This document shows positions 1-7,943 of a stretch of DNA of 64,000 nucleotides, piece after piece. The stretch is from positions 62,001-126,000 of the forward strand of contig CAYOQR010000005.1 of the NCBI GenBank assembly GCA_964406155.1, given 5' to 3'. This DNA is from Dongia_B sp964406155 (lineage in GTDB: Bacteria; Pseudomonadota; Alphaproteobacteria; Dongiales; Dongiaceae). The position numbers were made by a program, and so were the translations under genes. Under the pieces are notes generated by a model that was not told the DNA's origin, did no database searches, and saw only the letters and a program-made list of their open reading frames with translations. The number at the start of each line of letters is the position of its first letter. Within the stretch, counting starts at the first letter, position 1.

Positions 1-783
1 GCGACGGAGAACCCGCAATCCTCCGGGCAACTCGCCCTGGCGTGACAGGCCTCGATTAATGCAATCGTTCATCGTCGTCCAGATCCGATCCAGACCGGCT
101 TCAAGCTCGGCAGCGGTCAACGTCGAGAGCTCATTGGCGCGCTTCATCTCGGCAATACTGAGACCGCTTGCGGCCGCCATCTCCAACATGGCTTCCGCAG
201 AGGCGAAAGGATACGGATATATTACCTGTGTTGCCGCCGGCAAAGTGGTGGAGCTACCTGCTTCCGCCGCATTTCTCCGAGACTGCTCGTTGCGCCGCAT
301 CTCCTCTTCGGTCGCGATGAAGCCACCGCCGATCGAGTAGTAGGTCTCGGACAGGATACTCGTACCTGCCTTGTCGAGCGCCTCGAAAATCATGCCATTG
401 GCATGAAGCGGTAACGGTGGCCCGAAGTCGAAGACAATGTCGTCGACTGGATTAAAGGAAAGTGCCGGCAGTCCAGGATGATGCAATCCCCTACCACCAC
501 TGAGTTCAGCAAGCTGGAGTTCCGCAGCCGTCGCATCGATCGTTGCCGGCAGAAAACCAAGCAAGCCAAAGGAAACCGCCCGGTCGGTTGCATGGCCTTT
601 GCCAGTGAACGCGAGTGAGCCACGCAGCGTGACTCTGATCTTCGCCGGCACACCATCTGCTCCCGTCGCAACATGGCGCTTCAGCAGATCGAGGAAGCGG
701 GCTCCCGCCGTCATCGGCCCCATCGTATGGGACGATGACGGACCAATGCCGATCTTGAAGATTTCAAACACACTGAGGAACAT
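1..783 (-). CDS. sdaA: L-serine dehydratase (L-serine ammonia-lyase, iron-sulfur type), 5' part
   Basis: Deaminates L-serine to pyruvate and ammonia with a labile [4Fe-4S] cluster in the cytoplasm. Reading leftward from the ATG at 783, the frame is open for 261 codons to the window edge, so the C-terminal part with most cluster cysteines is outside. The N-terminus carries the family hallmark IGPSSSHTMGPM at about residues 13-24, followed by the usual beta-domain with HATDRA and a GGGFI segment. Family members are about 450-460 residues, so roughly 200 are missing here. It is divergent from the ureohydrolase-like gene across a 412-bp spacer. Family assignment is secure from the motif; the gene is truncated only by the window, with no sign of damage. 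Confidence 0.9.
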   Translation of the reverse strand, partial: MFLSVFEIFKIGIGPSSSHTMGPMTAGARFLDLLKRHVATGADGVPAKIRVTLRGSLAFTGKGHATDRAVSFGLLGFLPATIDATAAELQLAELSGGRGLHHPGLPALSFNPVDDIVFDFGPPLPLHANGMIFEALDKAGTSILSETYYSIGGGFIATEEEMRRNEQSRRNAAEAGSSTTLPAATQVIYPYPFASAEAMLEMAAASGLSIAEMKRANELSTLTAAELEAGLDRIWTTMNDCINRGLSRQGELPGGLRVLRR

Positions 784-1195
784 TCACGGCCTCCTGGGCC
801 AAAACAGGTTAATCGCGGTTGCATCGAGACAAGAAGGCATCATAAAGCGCTATCGGCCGGGGCGGAAGCTCATCCGCGAGCTGGGCGGCGCCTGGGTTGG
901 GTGACGCCTGGGTGAAGCTTCTTAGTTTCATCAGAAGCTCAGAAACGGGCTCCAACCCTGGCAGGGGGCGGGCAATGGGAGGCCAGGTGATGAGAAGCCG
1001 GGGAATGAGAGGCCGGGCGATGAGAGGCGGGGCGATGGTCCGTGCCGCATCCAGGCATGCCGAGGGCGAGCTTGATACCGGATCGGGAATAGGCACAATG
1101 GCTCTTTGGGAGATGATGGGGGAATTGACTGAGAAAATGATGAGATTCCCCCAGCCCGCCCGCCCGGCCCATTCCTGGCAGATTCGGAGTGCATC
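784..1195. other. Intergenic spacer between divergent genes
   Basis: This 412-bp spacer separates the sdaA start from the ureohydrolase-like gene. It holds a four-copy 15-bp tandem repeat (975-1034) and a direct repeat CGCCTGGGT at 889-897 and 905-913. Several open frames cross it on both strands, but they are low-complexity products of the GC-rich repeat with no recognisable protein, so I call no gene. No convincing sigma-70 promoter was picked out. Confidence 0.5.
975..1034. repeat. Four tandem copies of a degenerate 15-bp unit
   Basis: The units are ATGGGAGGCCAGGTG, ATGAGAAGCCGGGGA, ATGAGAGGCCGGGCG and ATGAGAGGCGGGGCG, head to tail without spacers. All share ATGRGARGC. The period is a multiple of three, so open frames run through it on both strands, but none resembles a protein family. 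It lies about 160 bp ahead of the downstream start codon. Confidence 0.75.
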
Positions 1196-2122
1196 GTGAC
1201 CACGACCTTCTTTCAACCGACATCGACTTTCATGAACATTCCCGCCGCCTCGGACTTTCGAGACTCCCGAGCGGTCATCGTCGGATTGCCCTTCGATTGT
1301 GGCGCGCATCCCGCCCGTATTGGTTCCCGGACGGGACCGACGGCGATCCGTCAGGAATCACTGGCGCTGGAATATGGTGACGAATGGTCCGATATCGATT
1401 GCTTCAAAGTGCTGAACGTTGTCGATGCCGGCAATGTCGCGGTTCAGCCGGGTAAGACCGATATAAGCTTCGCCGCCATCAAGGCAGCCATTGCCTCCAT
1501 CGCCGGCGCGGGCGCGATCCCGGTCTCGCTCGGCGGCGACGGCGCTATCGCCTTGCCAGAAATGCGCGGCCTGCATACGGCCCACAAGGATCTGGTCACG
1601 GTCCATATCGACTCCCATACCGATGCCTATCCGGCCGACGAGTACACCAACGGCAACCCATTCATTCATGCCGTCGAGGAAAAGCTCGTCGATCCAGGCG
1701 CCTCTTTTCAGATCGGCATGCGCGGCAATGCCTCGGCGCCCGGCATCTTCAAGATCGCCCGCGATCTCGGTTACACCGTCATCCCGCAACGCGACCTGTT
1801 TGCAACCGGCGTCGAGAACGTCTTCGACCGCGTCCGCCGGGAAACCCGGGGGCGGCCGGTCTATCTCTGCTGGGATATGGATTTCTTCGATCCGAGCTGC
1901 GCTCCGGGGGTCTGCACACCGACGCCAGGTGGTGTCTCCGCCCGTGAAGGACTCGCCATCCTGGAACAATGCGAGGGACTGAACATCGTCGGCGTCAGCG
2001 TTAACACGGTCAGTCCGCCGCATGATCCGAGCGGCACGACCGCGCTCCTGGCCGCCAATGTCGTCCTGAACTTCCTCAATCTCATCGCCCGCGGCAAAGC
2101 CAATTCATCCCAGCGAGGCTAG
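1196..2122 (+). CDS. Ureohydrolase (arginase/agmatinase) family protein with altered active site
   Basis: A 308-residue alpha/beta protein of the arginase/agmatinase/formiminoglutamase family, whose members use two metal ions to hydrolyse guanidino compounds. Five of six metal ligands are visible: Asp139, His141 and Asp143 in HIDSHTD, and Asp227 and Asp229 in WDMDFFD. The APG-CTPTPGG loop follows at about 236-246. The first metal His of GGDH is Gly116 here (GGDGA), and the substrate-binding Glu of the VEVSPP-type motif is Thr271 (NTVSPPHD). Substrate and activity are therefore uncertain; guanidine hydrolysis should not be assumed. The start is GTG at 1196; ATG at 1232 (Met13) is an alternative and neither has a clear Shine-Dalgarno sequence. 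The neighbours give no pathway hint. Confidence 0.85.
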   Translation: MTTTFFQPTSTFMNIPAASDFRDSRAVIVGLPFDCGAHPARIGSRTGPTAIRQESLALEYGDEWSDIDCFKVLNVVDAGNVAVQPGKTDISFAAIKAAIASIAGAGAIPVSLGGDGAIALPEMRGLHTAHKDLVTVHIDSHTDAYPADEYTNGNPFIHAVEEKLVDPGASFQIGMRGNASAPGIFKIARDLGYTVIPQRDLFATGVENVFDRVRRETRGRPVYLCWDMDFFDPSCAPGVCTPTPGGVSAREGLAILEQCEGLNIVGVSVNTVSPPHDPSGTTALLAANVVLNFLNLIARGKANSSQRG

Positions 2123-2133
2123 AGCCGGCCGCA

Positions 2134-2879
2134 TTACTCCCGCATGTTATCGAGGATCACCACCGGGAATGTGCAGGTTCTTGGCGCCGTCAGAACGAAG
2201 AGAACGGTCGAAACGACCTCCCGATTGGTGAGGTTCTCGCCCTTGGCCGGATCCCTGACCGCGTGCCAATCGGAGCTTAAGGGATCCGAGTCGTCAAAGT
2301 CGGGAGGATAGAGCGCCGCCACCCGGATGCCCTCCCCTTTCACCTCATGGCGCAGGCGGTCGCTGAAACCGGACTGGCCGTGCTTCGCCGCATGAAAGGC
2401 TGCCGAGGCGCCCCCGGTGTCCCAGCCTAGCCATCCAGCCGTCGAGACGATGCTCACGATATCGGCGGCGGCCGACCGGCGCAGCCCCGGCAGCAATCCC
2501 TTGGCGACGAGGATCGTGCCGGTGACGGCCGCCGCAATCGTCGTGGCGATTTCGGCGTCGGCGAGATCCGTGAGATTGCCGGGCAGCCAGGGGGCGCCGT
2601 TATTGACGAGGATATCGATGGCCGGATAAGCGGAGAGCACGGCATCGCAGGCCGCCACGACGCTATCCGGCCGGGCAAGATCGCAAGGCACGACCAGAGC
2701 CACCCGCGCCGTCCGCGCCTTGATCGCCGCCGCGACGTCAAGCAACGCTGCCCGATCCCTGCCGAGGAGCACGAGATCGGCACCTGCATCCGCTGCAGTA
2801 ACTGCCAATGCCGTCCCAGGCCACGCCCCGCACCGGTGATCACCATCCGCCGGCCCAATAGAGGCTGATCCGATGACAT
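2134..2879 (-). pseudogene. Short-chain dehydrogenase/reductase, frameshifted
   Basis: An SDR of about 248 codons split into two frames. The first frame starts at ATG 2879 with a GGAG Shine-Dalgarno and reads MSSDQPLLGRRMVITGAGRG, the Rossmann glycine motif. After GRGLGR at about 2810-2817 the natural continuation (ALAVTAADAGADLVLLGRD) is in the next frame, and the second frame then runs to the stop at 2134 with VNNGAPW and the C-terminal half. One missing G in the run encoding GRA explains it, and the total of 746 nt is one short of a codon multiple. In the active-site region the SDR YxxxK reads FHAAK, so the catalytic Tyr is Phe. This is either a decayed gene or a sequencing deletion in an atypical SDR. 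Confidence 0.8.
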
Positions 2880-3083
2880 CGCTCCACTCCACGCCGCCAC
2901 TTATACGCCTCAGGATAGCAGATGCGGCGGCATCATACCGAATTAACCATTTGGCCACCGTATGCAGTGAGCGTCGGATCGTGGTAAAGTCGGGTCGTGA
3001 CAAATGTGATAAAATAAAAACATAGGATACTGCCAAACCGTCATGTCACGGTGACGGAGTCTGGGACGCGAATTGGGGGCAAG

Positions 3084-4271
3084 ATGGAACACCTGCATCT
3101 GAGCACGGCGCAGATACCGGCGCAGCGGGGACGCATCCCCGGCCTGGACGGGCTGCGGGCCTTGAGTATTGGCATCGTCATGCTGGGCCATTTCTTCCTG
3201 GCGGGCACGGCGGGTCTTGGCCTCTCCGCTCTCGGTGTTTATATCTTCTTCGTCATCAGCGGCTTTCTCATCACCCGGCTGCTCCTTGCGGAACTGAAGG
3301 CCGACGGAACGGTAAGCGCCGGCCGGTTCTATTTCCGGCGTTTCCTGCGCCTCTATCCGGTCCTCGTCGTTTATATGGTGATCGCCTGCACGGTTGCCGC
3401 CCTCACAAGCCAACCGACCCCGTTGATCGAGGTGGGATCGGTCTTCGCCTATTTCACCAATTACCTCATGTCGGCGCGAGAGCTTCATTTCGTGCCGACG
3501 CAGTTGCCGATCGGTGTTCTCTGGTCACTGTCGGTCGAAGAGCACTTCTATTTCGTGATGCCGATCTTCCTGCTCCTGGTCCGGGGCGATATCCGGAAAA
3601 TGGCTTGGTTCGCCGGCGCCATGATCGTGCTGCCGTTGATCCTGCGCTGCATCTATGTCCACGTATGGCCCGAGATGCTCGGAACGAATTACATCTATAT
3701 GCATTCCGAGACACGCTTCGATTCAATCGCCTGGGGTGTTCTGATCGCCGTCCTGTGCGAATTTCGCAATCGCGAGCGGATCATATCGACCCTCAGTTCG
3801 CGCTGGGTCTTCACCCTCGGGATGGCATTGCTCCTGATCAGCTATGTCATCCGCGACCCTGTCTTCAAGGATACCTTGCGCTATACCCTGCGTAGTGCCG
3901 GCTGCCTCACCCTCGTCTGCGCCACCGTCTTCGGCGAGCGCATGGCCCTGCTGCAGCGGATCATGAACTTCCCCTTCTTCGTCTGGATCGGCCGCCTCAG
4001 TTATTCACTTTATATCTGGCATGGCGGAACGGAATATTTTCTGAAGGCTTTCCATATTCCCCTGCTCACGGGAATCGTAGGCGGCATCGAACACAGCCTT
4101 GGCACACTGGTCCTGGCCTGTTTGTCCTATTATCTCATCGAACAGCCGGCCCTGCGCTTCAAGACCGTCGCTGCGAAACCGAAATCCGCGCCATTCGACC
4201 CCAATGCGCCACTCGCGGGTACGTCCTTATCCGGCCGGGCGCGGGCGGAAGCCGCTTCGAACGAAGGATGA
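3084..4271 (+). CDS. Acyltransferase 3 family membrane protein (OafA/YrhL type)
   Basis: A multi-pass inner-membrane acyltransferase of the family that O-acetylates or O-acylates sugars of LPS, exopolysaccharide or peptidoglycan. The N-terminal GLDGLRAL motif, the VFFVISGFLI-like segment (IFFVISGFLITRLL), RRFLRLYP and LWSLSVEEHFY are all visible, followed by regularly spaced hydrophobic helices; about ten membrane segments are expected. I chose ATG 3084, which follows GGGGGCAAG and leaves about 20 residues before GLDGLR; a GTG at 3051 in the same frame is possible. About 395 residues is normal for this family. The acceptor cannot be told from context. It is divergent from the frameshifted SDR gene. 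Confidence 0.85.
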   Translation: MEHLHLSTAQIPAQRGRIPGLDGLRALSIGIVMLGHFFLAGTAGLGLSALGVYIFFVISGFLITRLLLAELKADGTVSAGRFYFRRFLRLYPVLVVYMVIACTVAALTSQPTPLIEVGSVFAYFTNYLMSARELHFVPTQLPIGVLWSLSVEEHFYFVMPIFLLLVRGDIRKMAWFAGAMIVLPLILRCIYVHVWPEMLGTNYIYMHSETRFDSIAWGVLIAVLCEFRNRERIISTLSSRWVFTLGMALLLISYVIRDPVFKDTLRYTLRSAGCLTLVCATVFGERMALLQRIMNFPFFVWIGRLSYSLYIWHGGTEYFLKAFHIPLLTGIVGGIEHSLGTLVLACLSYYLIEQPALRFKTVAAKPKSAPFDPNAPLAGTSLSGRARAEAASNEG

Positions 4272-4307
4272 GCCCAGGAAGATCGTACCAATCCATATGA
4301 CTTGTTC

Positions 4308-4344
4308 GTCAGAATACTGACATGGTAATTTTCGCAATGCGAAA
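4308..4344. promoter_or_regulatory. Two short perfect palindromes upstream of the I78 gene
   Basis: GTCAG-AATA-CTGAC occupies 4308-4321 and TTTCGCA-A-TGCGAAA occupies 4330-4344, ending 24 bp before the ATG at 4368. Neither is followed by a T-run, so they look more like operator or mRNA hairpin sites than terminators. The function is inferred only from position and symmetry. Confidence 0.35.
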
Positions 4345-4367
4345 TAGACCGATCTGAAAGGAGACCC

Positions 4368-4685
4368 ATGCCTGCCCGTTCCCTCTCTTTCGCTGCCCTG
4401 GCCACCCTCGCCCTGGCGACTGCCGCCTGCTCGGGTGGTTCGACCCAAAAGACATCACCGGATGCGGGAACGACGGCGGAAGACACCTGCGGCGTCAAGG
4501 ATCTGCAAGACCGAATCGGCAACACGCTCGACGTGCAGCTTCTTCAGGTGATCGAGAACTCCGTCCCCTCGCACCGGGTCCGGGTCCTGACGCCTGATTC
4601 GGTCGCGACCATGGAGTACATACCGGAACGGGCCGACGTCAAAACCGACAAGGCCAATGTCATCACCTCCATCACCTGCGGATAA
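4368..4685 (+). CDS. Peptidase inhibitor I78-family lipoprotein
   Basis: A 105-residue envelope lipoprotein. The N-terminus has a signal sequence ending in a lipobox-like ATAAC at about residues 17-21, then a Ser/Thr-rich linker. The C-terminal part has the I78 (elastase/alpha-chymotrypsin inhibitor-like) pattern: CGVKDLQDRIG, RVRVLTPDSVATMEY, PERADVKTDKANVITSITCG, with the paired cysteines that normally bracket this fold. The ATG at 4368 has a strong AAAGGAG Shine-Dalgarno. The likely role is inhibition of extracytoplasmic serine proteases, by family analogy only. It is monocistronic by spacing; the next gene converges from the other strand. Confidence 0.8.
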   Translation: MPARSLSFAALATLALATAACSGGSTQKTSPDAGTTAEDTCGVKDLQDRIGNTLDVQLLQVIENSVPSHRVRVLTPDSVATMEYIPERADVKTDKANVITSITCG

Positions 4686-4709
4686 CCCAGGCCCCCTCTC
4701 CGCACTCCC

Positions 4710-5750
4710 TCAGGTCGTTTGCCGCGACGCCTGTTTCCCCGGCCCGGTTTGATCGGGTTTTTCCGCGCGCCGAGCGTAGCGCTTGGCGATGACGGCGCAA
4801 GCCATCAGTTGGATCTGGTGAAAGAGCATCAGCGGCAACACGACCAGGCCGACCGTGCTGGCGGGAAACAGCACATTGGCGATGGGAATGCCGCTGGCCA
4901 GGCTCTTTTTCGAGCCGCAGAAGACGATGGTGATTTCATCTTCCGTCGAAAAGCCGAGGCGCCGGCTGCCCCAGGTGGTCAGGCAGAGCACCATTGCCAG
5001 CAGCACCAGATTGACCACCAGCAGCAGCGCGAGGTTGCCGGCCGAGAGCTTGCTCCAGATACCGTTCACCACGCCTTCGCTGAAAGCCGTATAGACCACC
5101 AGCAGGATCGATCCGCGATCGACAAAGCTCAGCAGCTTCTTGTGTTTCAGGATCCAGCCCTTGAGCCAGGGCCTGAGCGCCTGGCCCAGGGCGAAGGGCA
5201 CCAGGAGCTGCAAGGTGATGTCCTTGATCGAGTCCAGCGAGATGCTGCCGGTACGCGATGTCAAAACCAGGCCGACCAGGACCGGCGTGATGATGATGCC
5301 GAGAATATTCGAGATCGAGGCGGCGCAGAGGGCCGCCGCGACATTGCCCCGCGCGATCGAGGTAAAAGCGATGGAGGACTGCACCGTCGAGGGGAGGAGG
5401 CAGAGAAAGGTCAGGCCGAAAGCAAGATCGGCGCCGAGAAACGGCGTCGCCAGCCAGCCGATGACGATGCCGAGCACCGGGAACAGCACATAGGTACTGG
5501 CAAGGACCGTGGTCTGGAGCCGCCAATGGGAAATACCCTGCAGGACGGCCTCGCTGGACAGGCGCGTGCCGTAGAGAAAGAACAGAAGCCCGATGGCAAA
5601 ATTGGTGACCTCGCCCATGATATGGGCATAGACACCGCGACACGGCAGCACGGAGGCAAGCGCCACCATCCCCACGAGCGCCAGGATATAGGGGTCGATT
5701 CTGAAACGGTCGAGCCAGGCCTTCACACGCATCCGCGCCGTCCTCTCCAA
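4710..5750 (-). CDS. Bile acid:sodium symporter (BASS/SBF-like) family transporter
   Basis: A 346-residue inner-membrane protein with about nine to ten hydrophobic helices, close in pattern to the SBF-like group (YfeH type). Recognisable segments are GLLFFLYGTRLS near residue 55, LLPSTVQSSIAFTSIARGN near 118-136, ISNILGIIITPVL near 145-157 and FCGSKKSLASGIPIANVLFP near 277-296, the discontinuous-helix regions lining the substrate and sodium sites. The natural substrate is unknown: members carry bile acids, small organic acids or vitamin-like compounds. ATG 5750 is used; Met7 (5732) is an alternative. It lies 9 bp downstream of the small secreted protein gene on the same strand and may be co-transcribed. 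Confidence 0.82.
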   Translation of the reverse strand: MERTARMRVKAWLDRFRIDPYILALVGMVALASVLPCRGVYAHIMGEVTNFAIGLLFFLYGTRLSSEAVLQGISHWRLQTTVLASTYVLFPVLGIVIGWLATPFLGADLAFGLTFLCLLPSTVQSSIAFTSIARGNVAAALCAASISNILGIIITPVLVGLVLTSRTGSISLDSIKDITLQLLVPFALGQALRPWLKGWILKHKKLLSFVDRGSILLVVYTAFSEGVVNGIWSKLSAGNLALLLVVNLVLLAMVLCLTTWGSRRLGFSTEDEITIVFCGSKKSLASGIPIANVLFPASTVGLVVLPLMLFHQIQLMACAVIAKRYARRAEKPDQTGPGKQASRQTT

Positions 5751-5759
5751 TCCGACAAC

Positions 5760-6242
5760 TCAGCTTTGATCTTTCTGTAACACTGCGGGAGCCGAACAGA
5801 CGGCCCTCTGCTCCAGATGGCAGGCGCTTTTGACCCGTTCCATGGCCTTTTCCCGCAGCGGCAGCAACGGGACATCGCCGATCGTGTCCCACCAGGTCTC
5901 GGCCCGGCCGCAGGCGATCCGCTCCACCATCATCTTCCGTCCGTCAAAACGGGGGATGTAAAGCGCCCCGTCCTTGGTCGCACGGGTCAATTTAACCGGC
6001 ACCTCCTTACCGGGTGCAATGAGCGGCAGGTCCTGCGTCACCCAATGGCCGAACAGGACGACGCATTTCATCGTCGCCTGGCTGCTATTTTCGATGGATA
6101 ATTCGACCTGCTGATCCTCGGCGGCTTGCGCGGATGCCAGAGCGGCACTGAAGCTTCCCAGCACGAATGCCCCCACTGCCAGGAATCGCCACGGCAAGCG
6201 CTTCCACATCCCCGCACCACCATCTCTCGCCATCTTCTTCAC
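5760..6242 (-). CDS. Small secreted protein of unknown function
   Basis: 160 residues with an N-terminal signal peptide (basic start, hydrophobic FLAVGAFVLGSFSAALA, probable cleavage after AQA near residue 40). The mature part has four cysteines (one in MKCVVLFG, one in RIACGRAE, two near the C-terminus), suggesting a periplasmic disulfide-bonded domain. I do not recognise a family. The GTG at 6242 is preceded by GAGGGAG from the end of the upstream oxidoreductase gene, three bases away, so it is translationally coupled to the pyridoxine oxidase gene. Whether it takes part in B6 metabolism is unknown. Confidence 0.7.
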   Translation of the reverse strand: MKKMARDGGAGMWKRLPWRFLAVGAFVLGSFSAALASAQAAEDQQVELSIENSSQATMKCVVLFGHWVTQDLPLIAPGKEVPVKLTRATKDGALYIPRFDGRKMMVERIACGRAETWWDTIGDVPLLPLREKAMERVKSACHLEQRAVCSAPAVLQKDQS

Positions 6243-6245
6243 CCG

Positions 6246-7841
6246 TTACGCTCCCTCTTCCGTTCCCGCCGCCGGGCGCGCCGGCGGCAGTGGTGCCAGA
6301 CCACGCAGCAAGTCGCTGGCCCGTTCCGCAATGGCGATCACCGCCGCATTGATCGGCCCGGTGGTGATCGACGGCAGGACCGACGCGTCCACGACATAGA
6401 GCCCCTCCATGCCTCGCAGCCGAAGATCTGGCCCGACGACCGCCTCGTCATCCGTGCCCATGCGGCAGGTACCGACCGGATGATGATGGGTATAAGCGGC
6501 CCGCTGCAGAAAGGCCATGCGGTCGGTGACGCTCCGGCAGGCCGGTTCCGGCAGAAATTCGGCCGCACGCCAGTCGGACAGGGCCTTGGCATGCCCGACC
6601 GCGCGCGCCATCTCCAGCGCCGCGAGATAGGCGTCCCGATCGGCTTCCTCGGCCAGATAGTTGGGATCGATCAGCGGCGCGGCCGAGGGATCGGCCGAAG
6701 CCAGCCGGATCGTGCCCCGGCTTTGCGGGTGGGTAAAGCCGAACATGATGGTATAGGCCGCGCCGGCCGGTGGCGCCTCGAAACATTCGGTCACCACCGG
6801 CAGCGTGACACAGGCGAGGACCAGCTCCGGTGCGCTGCTTTTCTTGCTCCCTTTTCCCTCATCCCGCTGCAGATACATCAGCGATTCGGAATGCTGGTAG
6901 CGGGAGGGCGGCACAGGCCGACGGGCGCGATAGACATTGCCGCCGGAGAGGAGATGGTCATGCAGGTTGCGGCCGACGCCCGTCAGATCGTGGCGGACCG
7001 GCACAGCGATCCGCTCGAGTTCCGACGCCGGGCCGATCCCCGCTTGCAGCAGCAGGCGGCAGGAGCCAATCGTCCCGGCGGCGAGGATAACGCCACGCGT
7101 CGCGGTGAGCGGCCGGATCGTGCGCCCGTCATCGACCACGACACCGGTGCAGCCCCGGCCGTCGAAAACCAGCGTCCGGACGGTGGTAGCCGGCAGGAGC
7201 GACAGATTGGGCCGGCCGATGACGGGACTTAGATAGGCATCCGCCGCCGTCTGCCGGCGCCCGTCCCGAATGGTCAGCATGTTCAGGGTCGGGCCGGCCA
7301 TCTCGCCGCCATTATGCTCGGGGATCGGCGCATGACCGAGCTCGGCACCGGCCGCCATGTAACCGAGTGTCACCGGATTCGGCACCGCCGGCTGGACGAG
7401 ATGAACCGGACCCGCATCGCCATGCAGCGGCGACGGACCGAAAGACGAGGTCTCCGAGCGGATGAAATAAGGCAGCAAATCGCGATAGCCCCAGCCGGTG
7501 CAGCCGCTCGCGGCCCAGGCATCGAAATCCGCCGGATGACCGCGCACATGGGCCATGGCATTGATCGCCGACGAGCCACCGATGACCCGGCCGCGCGGCC
7601 AGGCATGGATGCGGCCGGCGGTATGGCGCTGCGCCACGGTCCGGTAATTCCAATCCACCGCACTGCCCTGCAGATAGGGCCAGCGCGCCGGATCGGCGAC
7701 ATCCGGGTCGGTCGCCGCCCCGCCGGCTTCAACCAACGCCACACGGCAGGCCAGATCCTCGGTGAGGCGCCCCGCCAAGACGGAGCCGGCCGTGCCGGAA
7801 CCAATAACGATAAAGTCGAACCAATTTTCCCCAAATGTCAC
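6246..7841 (-). CDS. pno: Pyridoxine 4-oxidase (GMC-family FAD flavoenzyme)
   Basis: Oxidises pyridoxine to pyridoxal with O2, the entry step of the B6 degradation pathway known from Mesorhizobium. The 531-residue protein has the N-terminal FAD motif IGSGTAGSVLAGRL, the GMC signature WPRGRVIGGSSAINAM near residues 80-95, GRNLHDH in the middle and the C-terminal THHHPVGTCRMG with the catalytic His region plus GPINAAV. The segment RPVPPSRYQHSESL and the surrounding order match the M. loti enzyme as I remember it more closely than choline dehydrogenase. The gene is divergent from ppaT across a 102-bp region carrying candidate operators, and the rest of the pathway is adjacent. Start ATG 7841. 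Choline/alcohol dehydrogenase is the fallback call. Confidence 0.85.
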   Translation of the reverse strand: MTFGENWFDFIVIGSGTAGSVLAGRLTEDLACRVALVEAGGAATDPDVADPARWPYLQGSAVDWNYRTVAQRHTAGRIHAWPRGRVIGGSSAINAMAHVRGHPADFDAWAASGCTGWGYRDLLPYFIRSETSSFGPSPLHGDAGPVHLVQPAVPNPVTLGYMAAGAELGHAPIPEHNGGEMAGPTLNMLTIRDGRRQTAADAYLSPVIGRPNLSLLPATTVRTLVFDGRGCTGVVVDDGRTIRPLTATRGVILAAGTIGSCRLLLQAGIGPASELERIAVPVRHDLTGVGRNLHDHLLSGGNVYRARRPVPPSRYQHSESLMYLQRDEGKGSKKSSAPELVLACVTLPVVTECFEAPPAGAAYTIMFGFTHPQSRGTIRLASADPSAAPLIDPNYLAEEADRDAYLAALEMARAVGHAKALSDWRAAEFLPEPACRSVTDRMAFLQRAAYTHHHPVGTCRMGTDDEAVVGPDLRLRGMEGLYVVDASVLPSITTGPINAAVIAIAERASDLLRGLAPLPPARPAAGTEEGA

Positions 7842-7851
7842 GCCGCCTCCA

Positions 7852-7922
7852 GAACCAATACGGATGACAGGTGCATATTGATTTCACTTTTTGCCACCGG
7901 AGTCTATCATGCCGTGAACCAA
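7852..7922. promoter_or_regulatory. Candidate operator region between pno and ppaT
   Basis: GAACCAAT at 7852-7859 faces CATATTGATTTC ending at 7884. This inverted pair is similar to GAACCA-N11-TGGTTC at 20432-20454 but 11 bp, one helical turn, wider. GTGAACCAA follows at 7914-7922, just before the ppaT Shine-Dalgarno. The same 9-mer occurs at 20448-20456 (reverse) and 21729-21737. I infer binding by the GntR-type regulator encoded at 20795; only the sequence identity is observed. Confidence 0.45.
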
Positions 7923-7943
7923 ATCGAGGGGAGGCAATCAAAG

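Noticed and set aside
809..1309. 166-codon minus-strand frame in the sdaA spacer
   Set aside because: Low-complexity translation of the tandem repeat, overlapping the start of the ureohydrolase gene; no protein-like features.
4719..5780. 353-codon plus-strand frame opposite the BASS transporter
   Set aside because: Antisense shadow of the transporter gene with Gln/Asp/Arg-rich composition; the minus strand encodes a clear membrane protein.
7314..7943. In-frame upstream extension of ppaT (open to 7314)
   Set aside because: It overlaps the divergent pyridoxine oxidase gene, has no family similarity, and a strong Shine-Dalgarno precedes ATG 7944.
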